In this document: piece after piece, positions 21,803-32,400 of the stretch | Layout of the letters: each line of letters starts with the position of its first letter | Numbering within the stretch: position 1 is the first letter of the stretch | Source: Smittia aterrima | Taxonomy: Eukaryota > Arthropoda > Insecta > Diptera > Chironomidae | Length of the DNA stretch: 64,000 bases | Direction: 5' to 3' | NCBI GenBank assembly: GCA_033063855.1 | Contig: CP093831.1 | Location: 25,730,001 to 25,794,000, forward strand | Notes under the pieces: model-generated | Seen by the model: only the letters and a program-made list of their open reading frames with translations | Database searches by the model: none | What the model was told of the DNA's origin: nothing | Program-made: the position numbers and the translations under genes

Positions 21803-23523
21803 ATGAAGGTCGTTTTGTTGAATTGTCTTGTAATTTTCACAATTTTTCAAGTTTCTAGTGGACTCAAAGTTCTCGGGATCTTTCCTTCAGTCAGCAAATC
21901 TCATTTTGCTCTTGGTGATGCGATCATTAAAAGTTTGCACGATGTTGGACACGAAGTGACTGTGATTTCGCCATTTCCACAAAAGAAAGCGATCGCAAAC
22001 TACACAGACATTAGTACAGCGGAGCTCTTAGATGCTTACACAGAAGGTTGACGACAATAATTTGAAAAGAAATCAATTAGTCATCGTTTTGTTTTCAGAA
22101 ACAACATTTAACATCTTCAATTTGGAAAAACTGGACCCGATCATTCTCTTGTCACTTATCTACTACATGTCAGGTGAATTTATCAACAAGTACATGAAAA
22201 ACCAAGGTGTCAAAGATTTACTTGCTTCCAAAGAAAAGTTTGACGTTTGTATTTTTGAAGTTGAAAATACCGATGCACTTATGGTAAAGATAAAAACATT
22301 TGGAATTTGAACTTCATAACTTAATCCAATTTTGTCACAGGGAATAGCAGATCGATTTGACTGCGTTGTTATCAGTTACACAACTTATGTCGCCGTTAAG
22401 TATATCAACGACATGACTGGAAAGTAAGAGAATTGCATTCGATAAGGAATTTTATTTTATTTATTATTACGTTACAAGTGAACAACCTTCGTCTTATGTT
22501 CCGCATCCATTTCTTTCCTACACGGACAATATGAACTTTAAAGAACGATTCATCAACACTTTCTACACTAAAGTCGAAGATGTTTTATACGGAGTCTTTT
22601 ATTTGAACTATCAAAGATTTCTTTATCGCAAACATTTCCCGAATGCGAAAAAATCTTTCGATGAAGTTTATAGAGCTCAGTCAATAATCTTCCTCAACAA
22701 CCACGCGAGTTTATCATCTTCTCGTCCGTATTTGCCGAACATGGTTGAGATCGCAGGAATTCACATAGAACCAGCAAAACCTTTGCCAAAAGATCTTCAG
22801 GAATTCTTGGACTCAGCAGAGCACGGAGTGATCTTGTTCTCGATGGGATCCGTTGTTCAGTCGGTTAATTGGGCAATTGAGAAACGAGAAGCTTTGATTA
22901 AATCCTTCAGTAAATTAAAACAAAAAGTTTTATGGAAATACGAGAACGACACTTTACCTAATAAACCAGATAACGTGATGATAAGCAAGTGGATTCCGCA
23001 AAGAGACATCTTAGCTCATCCAAACGTGAAACTTTTCATCACTCACGGCGGAATGCTTGGAACTACAGAAGCTTTAGCCGAAGGAGTTCCTGTTCTCGGA
23101 TTTCCTGTTTTTGGCGATCAGAAGATGAACATTGCAAAAGCTGCAGCTCGCGGTTACGGACTTCAAATTGCGATTGCAGATATGACGGAAGACACGATTT
23201 CAAAAAGCTTAAATGAGCTTTTGTACAATCCAAAATACAAAGATAACGCAAAGATAATTTCAAATCAATTCAATGACCGTCCAATGACTCCTAAGGAAAC
23301 TGTTGTCTACTGGACTGAATATGCTGTTCGACACAAAGGAGCAAAACATTTGCAAGCTGCTGGAAACTCCTTGAACTTTATTCAATTTCATTTAATTGAT
23401 GTTTACTTCATCTTCACTTTGATTGGTCTAGTGATTTTGTACTTAGATTACATTATCTTGAAAATCATTATCAAAAGAATTTTTAAGAAAAAACCAGCAG
23501 ATAAAAAGTTAAAAAAGAAATAA
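21803..23523 (+). CDS. UDP-glycosyltransferase, intact copy
   Basis: Exons 21803-22046, 22099-22283, 22341-22423 and 22479-23523 (phases 1, 0, 2) give 518 residues, normal for insect UGTs. A signal peptide (residues 1-20) leads into the lumenal acceptor-binding half, with the likely catalytic His34 in SKSHF. The UGT signature runs from about 342 (WIPQRDILAHPNV) through THGG at 359-362 and Glu368 to Asp-Gln 384-385, the UDP-sugar binding residues. One transmembrane helix (about 470-495) precedes a Lys-rich cytosolic tail ending in KKK, fitting ER retention. Known role: conjugates lipophilic compounds to UDP-glucose in the ER; the substrate is unknown. In-frame ATGs at 21626 and 21698 exist, but only ATG 21803 gives a clean signal peptide. 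The 3' half of exon 4 and its downstream flank are duplicated after 24898. Confidence 0.92.
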
Positions 23524-23551
23524 TTTCTGTGATCAATTTCTTGAAATAGAA

Positions 23552-23557
23552 AATAAA
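23552..23557 (+). terminator. Poly(A) signal of the intact UGT
   Basis: AATAAA 29 nt past the UGT stop. The duplicated copy has lost this hexamer at the matching place. Confidence 0.5.
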
Positions 23558-23790
23558 TAGTTTTGTGAAAAAAGAAACTGACCAAATGTTTATTCAGATT
23601 GAAATATGGTTTTTTATTTCAGAGAAAAAAGTTGACAAACATAAAATTAGACTTTCAAGAAAAATTGTCACTAAGTGATAAAAAATTCAGAAGACCGGTC
23701 ACAGGCGACCTGGTACAAGGATTTTTTCGTTTTTCGCTTTTCGGTATTAAATTTTCATATGTTCTATTACAACTATCCCAACTATCCGCA

Positions 23791-23845
23791 ATATTATATT
23801 ATATATTATATTATATATTATATTATATATTATATTATATATTAT
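23791..23845. repeat. AT minisatellite, 12-bp unit
   Basis: About 4.4 perfect copies of ATTATATTATAT inside the TIR element. Confidence 0.9.
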
Positions 23846-23883
23846 GTGTCCTGTCTAGGATTCCGTCCGTCTGTGAACCAGGA

Positions 23884-24080
23884 AAGTTGCCATAAGGCAT
23901 CTGTCTGTCTGTCCGTCAACTTATGGCAACTTGACAGACGGACGGACGGACAACTTATGGCAACTTATGGCAACTTGACAGACGGACGGACAACTTATGG
24001 CAACTTATGGCAACTTATGATTTTTGCTGACAGACGGACAGGCAGTCAGTCAGACAGACAGTCAGACAGACAGACAGACA
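23884..24080. repeat. Compound CAACTTATGG and GACAGACGG/GTCAGACA arrays
   Basis: A CAACTTATGG decamer recurs in runs of two or three, alternating with GACAGACGGACGG blocks, and ends in a (GACA)n/(GTCA)n tract. The left edge is inverted: AAGTTGCCATAAG (23884-23896) is the exact complement of CTTATGGCAACTT (23920-23932), and CTGTCTGTC faces GACAGACGG, so the array can fold into a hairpin. Confidence 0.85.
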
Positions 24081-24261
24081 TAGTGGCCACAATAAGGTTT
24101 TTTCTACGAAAAAATCCTTAAAAATACTATTTAAACAGATGAAAATAAAAATTGTCACTTCTTCCACGTAAGTTAAAATCAATTAACGTAAATTTTTATC
24201 TAGATCCAAGGAAGAGTCTCCAACATGCAAGCTCCTAAACAATCACAATCTTATATAATCA

Positions 24262-24709
24262 TCAGAAAGATTTCCCACATTTCCTGAACCACGAAATGCC
24301 GTCGAATGCATCTCTTAGCTGCACAACAAGACTCACAAACTAAATAATGAAAAGTATTCTAAGAAAATTGATTTTGTTTTTAAAAAAATGGACTTACAGC
24401 ATCAGAATACGCGTCACTGTTTACCGAAATTTCGGTGGCTGAGTTCTCAATTTTGGCTCTGGTAGATTTAATTTTTCCAAGAAGAAAATCAAAAGATTCA
24501 TCATCTCTAGCCTCAACGGTACAACAACTATAATATAGTTCAAACATATTCGAAATATGTGGCATATTTTCTTTTGGAATATACGGAACGAGTTGGGCGA
24601 CTAAATCTCTCGCGGCATCAACGAGACCTTTACATTTTGCCTCAATATCAGCAGCTTGAGTTTGCGAAGCAGCAATGCTTAGAAAGAACAAAATAAAAAC
24701 TCTTCTCAT
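24262..24709 (-). CDS. Small secreted four-cysteine protein, copy 1
   Basis: Exon 1 24709-24398 and exon 2 24339-24262, joined in phase 0 over a 58-bp GT-AG intron, give 129 residues. A strong signal peptide (MRRVFILFFLSIAASQTQA) precedes a mature part of about 110 residues with Cys26, Cys62-Cys63 and Cys125, enough for two disulfides. I do not recognise the family. The second copy at 25.7-26.3 kb shares the signal peptide, the YY.CC.VEA motif at identical positions, and the W..C motif in exon 2. This copy stops 12 codons earlier because of a change just after the last Cys, although sequence similar to the other copy's tail follows. A TATA box lies 102 nt upstream of the ATG. Function unknown; secretion is inferred from the signal peptide. 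Confidence 0.75.
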
Positions 24710-24810
24710 CCTGATCGGTAATACGTGTCAATCAATTTAGTTTGAATAAAAACTTGTGTCACTCAAAGAAAACTTCAAAAATTGATATCGATTAGGCATT
24801 TGACAAGACT

Positions 24811-24816
24811 TTTATA
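24811..24816 (-). promoter_or_regulatory. TATA box of secreted gene copy 1
   Basis: TATAAA on the minus strand in the context CATATAAAAGTC, 102 nt before the start codon. Copy 2 has the same box at the same distance, supporting function. Confidence 0.6.
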
Positions 24817-24898
24817 TGAAAATTATTTCAAATGTATTTTACAAACACATTTTAGTTACTTTTGCTAGGCCATTTATTTCAAAAATATCCAAGACACA

Positions 24899-25490
24899 AT
24901 TTCCCGAATGCTAAAAAATCTTTCGATGAAATTTATAAAACTAAATCAATAATCTTCCTCAACAATCACGCGAGTTTATCATCTTCTCGTCCGTATTTGC
25001 CGAACATGATTGAGATCGCAGGAATTCACGTGGAACCAGCAAAACCTTTGCCAAAAGATCTTCAGGATTTCTTGGACTCAGCAGAGCATGGCGCAGTTTT
25101 GTTCTCGATGGGATCAGTTGTTCAATCGGTTAATTGGGCAATTGAGAAACGAGAAGCTTTGATTAAATCGTTTAGTAAACTCAAAGCTTTTGTACATTCA
25201 AAAATACAAAGATACCGCAAAGATAATTTCAAATCAATTCAATGATTTCAATGGCTCCTCAGGAAACTGTTGTCTACTGGACTGAATATGCTGTTCGACA
25301 CAAAGGAGCAAAACATTTGCAAGCTGCTGGAAACTCCTTGAACTTTATTCAATTTCATTTAATTGATGTTTACTTTACGTTCACTTTGATTGGCCTAGTG
25401 ATTTTGTACTTAGATTTTATTATCTTGAAGCTCATTATCAAAAGAATTTTCAAGAAGAAAACTTTAGACAAAAAATTGAAGAAGAAATAA
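24899..25490 (+). pseudogene. UGT copy 2, truncated and deleted
   Basis: Close match to exon 4 of the intact UGT, from the codons for FPNAKKSFDE to the stop. It has no exons 1-3, no signal peptide and no promoter, because the duplication broke inside exon 4. A 296-bp deletion (matching about 22921-23216 of the intact gene) joins SFSKLK to the region just before the YWTEYAVRHKG segment. It removes the whole UDP-sugar binding signature and shifts the frame; a stop follows at 25243-25245. A further 2-bp loss lies near 25250, after which the frame reads on through the transmembrane helix and the Lys-rich tail. It cannot encode an active enzyme. A transcript is possible but not indicated. Confidence 0.9.
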
Positions 25491-25739
25491 TTTCTGTGAT
25501 CTACTTTTTGAAACCGAAAAGTTGTGAGAAAAGAAACTGGCGAAATGTTTATTCAGATTGAAATATGTTTTTTTTATCTCAGATAAAAAGTTGATAAAAA
25601 CAAAATTATATTTCCAATATCGTCAAAAAGTGCGAAAAAAAACTATTTGAACAAATGGAAATAAAAAATTCCACAGAGATTAAATCATGAGGTAAATTGT
25701 AATCGATTGACGTATTCTGGATCCAAAGAAGAGTCTCCA

Positions 25740-26261
25740 TTATGCAACCTCCAAAACATTCACGGTCTTATTTTTTTTGTTGATAGCATCTTCACATACC
25801 CTCAACCAGGGAATGGAGTCCATGACATCTCCAAGATCCATAAGACTCGCAAACTAAATAGAAGAAAGTATATTAAAAATAAAACATTGATTTTGTTTTA
25901 AAAATGGACTTACAGCGTCAGAATTTGCTTCACTTTTATCTGATGGACTTACAGCGTCAGAATGTGCATCAACATTATCTGATTTTTCGGCGAGTGCTTT
26001 GTCAACAAAGACGGTGGAATTTTTAACTTGTGCGAGAAGTGCATCTAAGTCATCATGGCTAGCCTCAACTTTACAACATTTATAATACGCTCTAAGCGAT
26101 TTCTTGATATTTATTTTATAGTCTTTTGGAAAATACGGGATGAGTTTGTAGATTAAACCTTTCTTTAAATATACGAAATCTCTACATCTTTTATCAACAG
26201 CAGCAGCTTGAGTTTGCGAAGCAGCAATGCTTAGAAAGAACAAAATAAAAACAATTCTCAT
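25740..26261 (-). CDS. Small secreted four-cysteine protein, copy 2
   Basis: Exon 1 runs 26261-25914 or, with the upstream donor, 26261-25953. Exon 2 is 25853-25740. All joins are in phase 0, giving 153 or 140 residues. The signal peptide (MRIVFILFFLSIAASQTQA) is nearly identical to copy 1; the mature part has diverged more but keeps Cys26, Cys62-Cys63 and the W..VC Cys in exon 2. The mature protein is richer in Lys than copy 1. A 39-nt in-frame duplication at the end of exon 1 repeats the SDA/VSP codons together with the splice donor. Exon 2 runs 17 codons past the last Cys, ending VNVLEVA. If exon 1 is read through, the ORF ends in intron-derived residues, so splicing is favoured. Family unrecognised; probably a fast-evolving lineage-specific secreted protein. 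Confidence 0.75.
25912..25952 (-). promoter_or_regulatory. Tandem duplicated splice donors, 39 nt apart
   Basis: GACGCTGTAAGTCC occurs twice on the minus strand, with donor GT at 25952-25951 and at 25913-25912. The spacing is 13 codons, so either donor keeps frame. Copy 1 of the gene has only one such site. Confidence 0.8.
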
Positions 26262-26362
26262 CTTGATCGAGATTACGTGTCAATTTTTTTAGTTTGAATA
26301 AAAACTTGTGTCACTCGAAGAAAACTTCTAAAAGTGATATCGATTAACCATTTGATAAGACT

Positions 26363-26368
26363 TTTATA
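26363..26368 (-). promoter_or_regulatory. TATA box of secreted gene copy 2
   Basis: TATAAA on the minus strand, 102 nt before the start codon, the same spacing as in copy 1. Confidence 0.6.
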
Positions 26369-26450
26369 TGAAAATTAATTTAAATGTATTTTATTAAATA
26401 CATTTTAGTTACTTTTGCTCTAACATTTATTTCAAAAATATCCAAGACAC

Positions 26451-29400
26451 GATATTTTCGAATCAACATTCGAAGAGAGAAACTCAAACGAGAGAAAACT
26501 TTCCAGGGCTTCGATCTAATGCGGCTTTCCCACGCCAGCAATTTCCAATTCCTGTGAGATATTTCTCCGCCAGCCCTGTGCGCAATTCATATTTTCGTTT
26601 ACCACGATTTTTTGTTCTCCTTCCAACAGTCTCCGATGAACGTTCTTCGAGCACGAAAGAGTTTTTGTTTCTTGAATATTATGGTGAAAATTTATTTTGT
26701 GTGTTTTGCATTCTCGAGCTGATTTTTTCAATCGTCAGTCAAAGTTGTTTGTCCGGAATTGTTATTATCACGTCGCGGATAGTCTCGTAATAGAGAATTC
26801 GCTTCGGAGTCATCCGGAAAAAAGTGAAGTCGGAGATAAACACTGAACTAAGCCGAATAAAGGAAAATTTGTTTTTCTTTCCGAAGGAAAAGGCCGACGA
26901 GAAAGTTTTGCGTCGAAAGTTAAGTCAATCGAGAGAAAAGTCTAATGAGATCTTTGCGGGAGAAGTCGAAATTGTTTTTATTGAGAAATCCCGAAAAGTA
27001 AAGTCTGGAAAGTGAAGTGAAATTTTGTTGTGTATTTTTCGCGTAAAGGAAAATTCATGTCAAGTCGTCTCTACTATCAAAAGAAAGTCGAAAAAATAAT
27101 TCTGTATATCTCAGTGTTTATGAATGTTTAATTGAAAGAGATTGGAGGCCTCTTTACAAAGAAGAAAAAAAAAATACTTAGTAAATCACCTTGGAAAGTG
27201 GAGATAAATATTTTTCTATATAGACACATCTCGATCCCAAAACTAACAACTGTTCAATACAGCTTCAAACTGACTTGGAATAAGTATTGAACTTTTAGTT
27301 ATTCTCGCGACCCGACCGCATTACTTGGATTACAAACGATTGCAAAGAGGTAAGACAACGACATCATCATCATCGGTTGTTGTTCGTAGTTGTTTGCCAT
27401 CGGTAGAGTGAGCTCTCGCAAAAAAAAAGAATCGTCGATGACAAGAATTATGATTTGAACGAGAAGCAATATAAATATTTAGGTGAGCGGCTGGCTAAGA
27501 AGAAGCAGAAAGTTGTTTTCTTCTTTCGTATAGTTTTTCTGTGCCGTTCCGGTGTGCAATAGCATAAGAAGCCGATGTGTTAGACATAAACAGATGAGGG
27601 TGCCGTACAAAATGGAATTCGTGCGCTTGTGTGTGTAGACATGCATTCTCCGCACAAGCAATTGCGATCGACGGATCTGCGGATTCTTCTCATAATTTTC
27701 GACATTTCCTTGTCAGCGGCGGAAAGTTTTTTCCTTATCAGGTCTTTCTCTTTGTTGTTAGCTTTTCCAGATTGTGCAAACAAAAACGTTCATGAGGGGT
27801 GCGTTTGAATAAGAATCATTCTCGTTCATGTTTGTGCATTTCGTTTTGAAAATGTCAACTCACTTTGTGCTTTTGAATGATAGCTGAGCGCATTGTTTCT
27901 TATCGAAGAGTTTCATGTTTAACGAAACGTGTCTGAGGTTGAAGTGGGAAAATACATTCAACAGTCTCCAGTTTCGATCTCCTGGAGTTGTTCTGGTTTC
28001 CTTTCTGACGAGACACACTCAGAAGAGGTCGACAAACACTCACGCACATCTCATCCGTGACTCACTTTAATGTTCCACATGTTTCTCACTCTTCGAATCG
28101 GGTCAGGCAAGCGAAATGCAGTTTTATGACAGAAGTAGACATTGAATAAGTAATTTCAACTTTTATTGATTCTGAAAGTTGCACTCCCTGCCATTGTGTG
28201 GGTAAGACAAATTAATTTTGCGGGACGAGTTTAACTGTTGATGAGATGGATTGTGGAAGTCATTTAACAAAGCAGCTGCAGTTCAGCTTGTTTGGGGGGT
28301 CTTTACTTTCCCAAAAAGCAGTCGCGAACACTCAAAGCGATTACGCCCGATCTTTTTTTTCTAAGACTTCCATTTCTGAAAACAAAGTTTTTAAAGTCAC
28401 GACAATGTCGTTCGAAGCCGTATTAATTGTTTATCTTCGTTCGAGAGTTTGAAACAATTCTGATCCAACATCTGTCATCGGATCGCCCTTCGTTCTATTG
28501 CAACAACAAAGTTGAGAGAAGACAATTTCCGATGACGTAATAAAAGTCTTAACAGGGCAGATGGTCAATTCACCTTCACGGTATCTAACGATGAGAAATT
28601 TCAATTCAAGGGATGTCTCCCGAAACGGAATTTTTGAGGAAATGAAATTTGTGGCTTGCACAAGTCAAAAAAGAAAGATCTCATTCATTGATAACTTCGC
28701 TTCACATCACGACATTTAAATTGAGTGCGAAAAAGTATTTTCCCTTTTTTCGATCGTGAGACAAGTTTTCGTTTCGGTTTAGCTCAACCTAAAAGGAAAA
28801 AAAAATAAAGCAAATCCGAGGAGAGAAGGTTGAGTCGTTTCGCTTCTTCTCTGGCGCGGAAGAAGGTAAAATAAAGATTTTGCAGTAAAATATATGTCAC
28901 GGACTATAAACAGAAAACGTTACTTGACATTGCTTTGGAAGAGACGAGAAGGAAAAAAAAAGAGATGAACCAAGCTCAGTCTTTATCGGGAAACTCCAGC
29001 GAAATCGTCTTTTAGCAAACAAAGAAATGAGAACGCTTCGCATGTTTTATGATGGATCATATCGTTTATTATCTCATGTCGTCACACAAGAGATCTCATG
29101 ATTCAGCAAACTCTGTGATCTAGACATCTCTCACTATCGAGTCTAGTGTGGTCGATATGAAAATTTACGATTATCGATATTATGATGAAAACTTCTCTCT
29201 CTCTCTCTCATTTGATTTCGAGCTTTATGCAGATAAGCGAGTACGATAGGAGATTAGCCATTTAAGAACCAAGGAGTGATTTATGGCGAGGAAGGTTTAC
29301 GAGCTCTCTTTATGGACTCAATGTTATGCACAAGGCAAGTCCTCGTCCAGCACCGTTACATTGACATCGTTCTCTTGGCATAAAACTGAGAGCCTGTTAA

Positions 29401-32400
29401 ATAATTTCCATACTAGTTCTAAGCTTGAGGCGATAGAGACCTTCCTTTCTTCTCAGTTTGTGTTTCATCAAACACAGTCAAACACGGAGCGCGGCTAATA
29501 GTCAAACAAGAGCTGATTCTTAAGTTCACATTCGAAGCAGTCCAACATTTACTGAAATGTTAGTTCGAGTCGCTGTTTTGAGAAAACTGGTTTCGCTTCT
29601 CGCTCTCACAGTTGCAACTAAGCATTAAACAAGTTTCGCTATACTCAATTATTTATAGAAGTAGGTTTTCAATGCGCGATGAACGAAATCGCGACTGAGT
29701 CTAATGAAAAATCACGAGACACACATTTTACTCACTCTCACAGTTAACTTTTTTTTTATATTTGGCAATAAAGTCTTTGAGTAGAGAAAAATCCGCGAGA
29801 AGTGAAAAGGTGTCACGCCCAGCTCAATAAGAAGAAACCAGATAAAGATGTCAAAATGCTCTTTGCATTGCGGATCGTGGAGCAATTGAGTTGTTGTCTC
29901 CTAGAAAACTGCAAGAAAGTGATTTAAAAGACAGCCCAACTCTCTGCTCTGGTTTCCATCGAAACGCTCTTTGGTCATTCAACTTTAGAAGAAGAAATGG
30001 ATGCTTCGTGTGTGCTGATGATGAAAGAAAGCAATCGAGTTAAGAGTCGTTAAAAGTTCGAAGTTTTAGCCTCTTTCTCCTTGAGCAATGGCAAATCGAG
30101 TCATTCACCGTTTTATGATTCCTATTAGCTGAGAAAATTCATCAACAAAACAATTTTTCACACATCCCAGATAAACGTGAGAGTTAATCGCCATTGAAGA
30201 AACAGACATGTAGGTTAACTGCAACCACCCGACAACAATTTGAAGCGTTTACAAATTTACACTGATGAGGTGATCGTGATAGAATCCAACATTCAATCCA
30301 TTTACGATAAAGAATTTGATTTTATTGGCGAGACACTCTTAATGGGCTTCGAAGTTCGAACTCAAGACTTAAGAGTCAAGTTCCTGAGTTTAATGAAACT
30401 ATAAATCATCTTCCACTTGAGCAAAGAAAATTCCAAATTCAAATCCAGATTTTTCATTTAAAATTCCAAATTTAGGAACCTCAAGCAAAAGAAATGTAAT
30501 TTCCACTCAATAAATTGAAACCACAATGTTGCCAATTGCATTTTCGCTTGGTTGCAAGCTCTAAACTATTTTGTGTTCTTGTCTATTGGATCGGAAGAGT
30601 TTACTGCTCTCGGAGAAAAGCCACACAAACCTCATTCCCCGATATTTTAAAATCAATAACATTAATCTTTAATTCATTGCGATTTGCGAGAGTGTTCGAG
30701 GCTCTTTTGCCATTTATCGAGTTGATTCGGGTAAAAAGGAGAATTCCCCAAAAAAAATAAAATTGTTTTCTCGTTAATGTAAATGCTTCTTTATTTTATT
30801 TCGAATCGAAACAATGTTCAATTAGATTTTTCTCGCGCAACCAAAATATTTTTCCATAAATTTAAAGTTTCTGGTTTAATGAGATTTCTGCTTGCGGGCT
30901 TCTAATCTTTTTGAAGTTTAAAGCGTTCTCTTGGAGATTTTCCGGTTGAAGTTGCTTGCGAAGAACAAGGAACTTCAGGAGATAGAGAAGGAACATGCAA
31001 TCCAACAAGTCACAATGCAAAGACGAGAGAAAATCCTTCGTAATCTGATTTTCCTGTTAATCTTTCTCACATTGATTGATGTCTTCTTAATTGGAAGATT
31101 TTAAGAAGCTCATGAAACTTTTAAGCTTTAAATGGAAGTCGAGAGGTCAAACACTTCTTGTTATCAAATTTGCTTTTCCCTCTCCCATTCCACTTGAATA
31201 TTTATTTTCATTCGGTTCACTTGCAATTCCTCTTCACTTGAAACTATTTCCTATTGATTTTCATGACTTTGCTTAACGTCGAGAGAGAGATGAATCTCTT
31301 GCTTGTGACCAGCTGCATTCTGTTCCTAACGCTTCAATTTATATCTCAATTTGGATGTTTTTACAGCTCGGGTCTGTTGGCAACGAGACGAAGCTTGTGT
31401 AGCAACAGAGCAGACTTGTTCGAAGCTTAACTTGAATTAATTTTTGGTTTTCGTCGTTTGCTTCCCTCCACGCTTGATCAATTTCGATTCTGAGACTGAG
31501 ACGAGTGCGAAATCGATTCAAACACAAGCAAAGCTTCCTTACGAGCAATTAGCAGAGCATAAATCGTATGATTTCGGTTGTTTCATTCTTCTACGGGAAC
31601 AATGGAGATTCCGAAGAGAATTCGCGCGGAAGGTTAATTAACTTCGCGGCTGATGAGAGCGTCGAGTCCGTATCGAGTCGTTTCTATGTTTTACGATTTC
31701 ATCTGTTGAGGGATTTAATAACTCTCCTTCGCTTTAATGATTTTTCCAATTGCGCAATCGGATTCTTTTATTGCTCGTCGAGCTAGTGCTTTATCTCGAG
31801 CTTTTAAATGTTTCCCTTCTTTTTTATGGGACGATGCACACTGACTGAGGTTGTTAAAATAAAAACTTTTTCACCAGGACATTTCATTACGCTTTTCAAG
31901 AGTCGTAAACGTTGTAGCTTGACGAGAGAGATAGAAGAGTGAATTTAGTTGTCCAGGCATCGTCAATTTGTCTGAACTGAAAGTTCTTATGGGACTTGAG
32001 TTGGGTTCACTTGACAAATATTGCAAATTCTTGGTTGAATCAACTGCTGATTTTTAATTAAATCGTGTGGCTTCCTGGGGCAATTCGTATCCAATTTGAC
32101 AAATTTTGCACATGAACTCTCGGTAGAGTTCGAATCGAATGAAGATTTATAAGTTCCGACACAGCTTTTATTGTTTTTCCAATTTTTGGCGAACAAAAGC
32201 GGTCGCTGCTTTTCCTGATAACAACAATTATCCGTTGACCAGATGGAATTTTATTTTTGTTGTCGGTTTTAATTTCCATTAACGTTAATTTCGGTTTCTC
32301 GGTTGAGTTCAGGAAGCTCAGCTCAGTGAATTATCCGCGAAGAGTTTCCTTGTTCCTTGAACTCAACAGAAAACCAAAATTGTTAGTTAGACGCCACTTC

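Larger units (their letters stand above)
23717..24119. mobile_element. Non-coding TIR element, MITE-like, with internal satellites
   Basis: A perfect 14-bp inverted repeat, AAGGATTTTTTCGT at 23717-23730 and its complement at 24106-24119, bounds about 403 bp with no transposase. The matching place in block 2 of the duplication (around 25640) lacks the whole stretch, showing insertion or loss. Inside are a 12-bp AT satellite and arrays of CAACTTATGG and GACAGACGG type. No clear target-site duplication is seen. About 30 bp just left of it (from about 23687) is also absent from block 2, so the real left end may be further out. Confidence 0.6.
22634..26450. repeat. Direct tandem duplication, UGT 3' half plus small secreted gene
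   Basis: Block 1 (22634-24898) and block 2 (24899-26450) share the same order: UGT exon 4 from the codons for FPNAKKSFDE to the stop, the UGT 3' flank, then a minus-strand small secreted gene with its promoter, ending at CCAAGACAC. Block 2 begins exactly where block 1 ends, so one direct duplication with its left break inside UGT exon 4 explains the layout. Block 1 is about 710 bp longer, roughly accounted for by the inserted element near 23.7-24.1 kb and a 296-bp deletion in block 2. Confidence 0.88.

Noticed and set aside
23884..24080. CRISPR-like array
   Set aside because: Repeats are short, contiguous and partly inverted, without unique spacers, in a eukaryotic context; it is a minisatellite.
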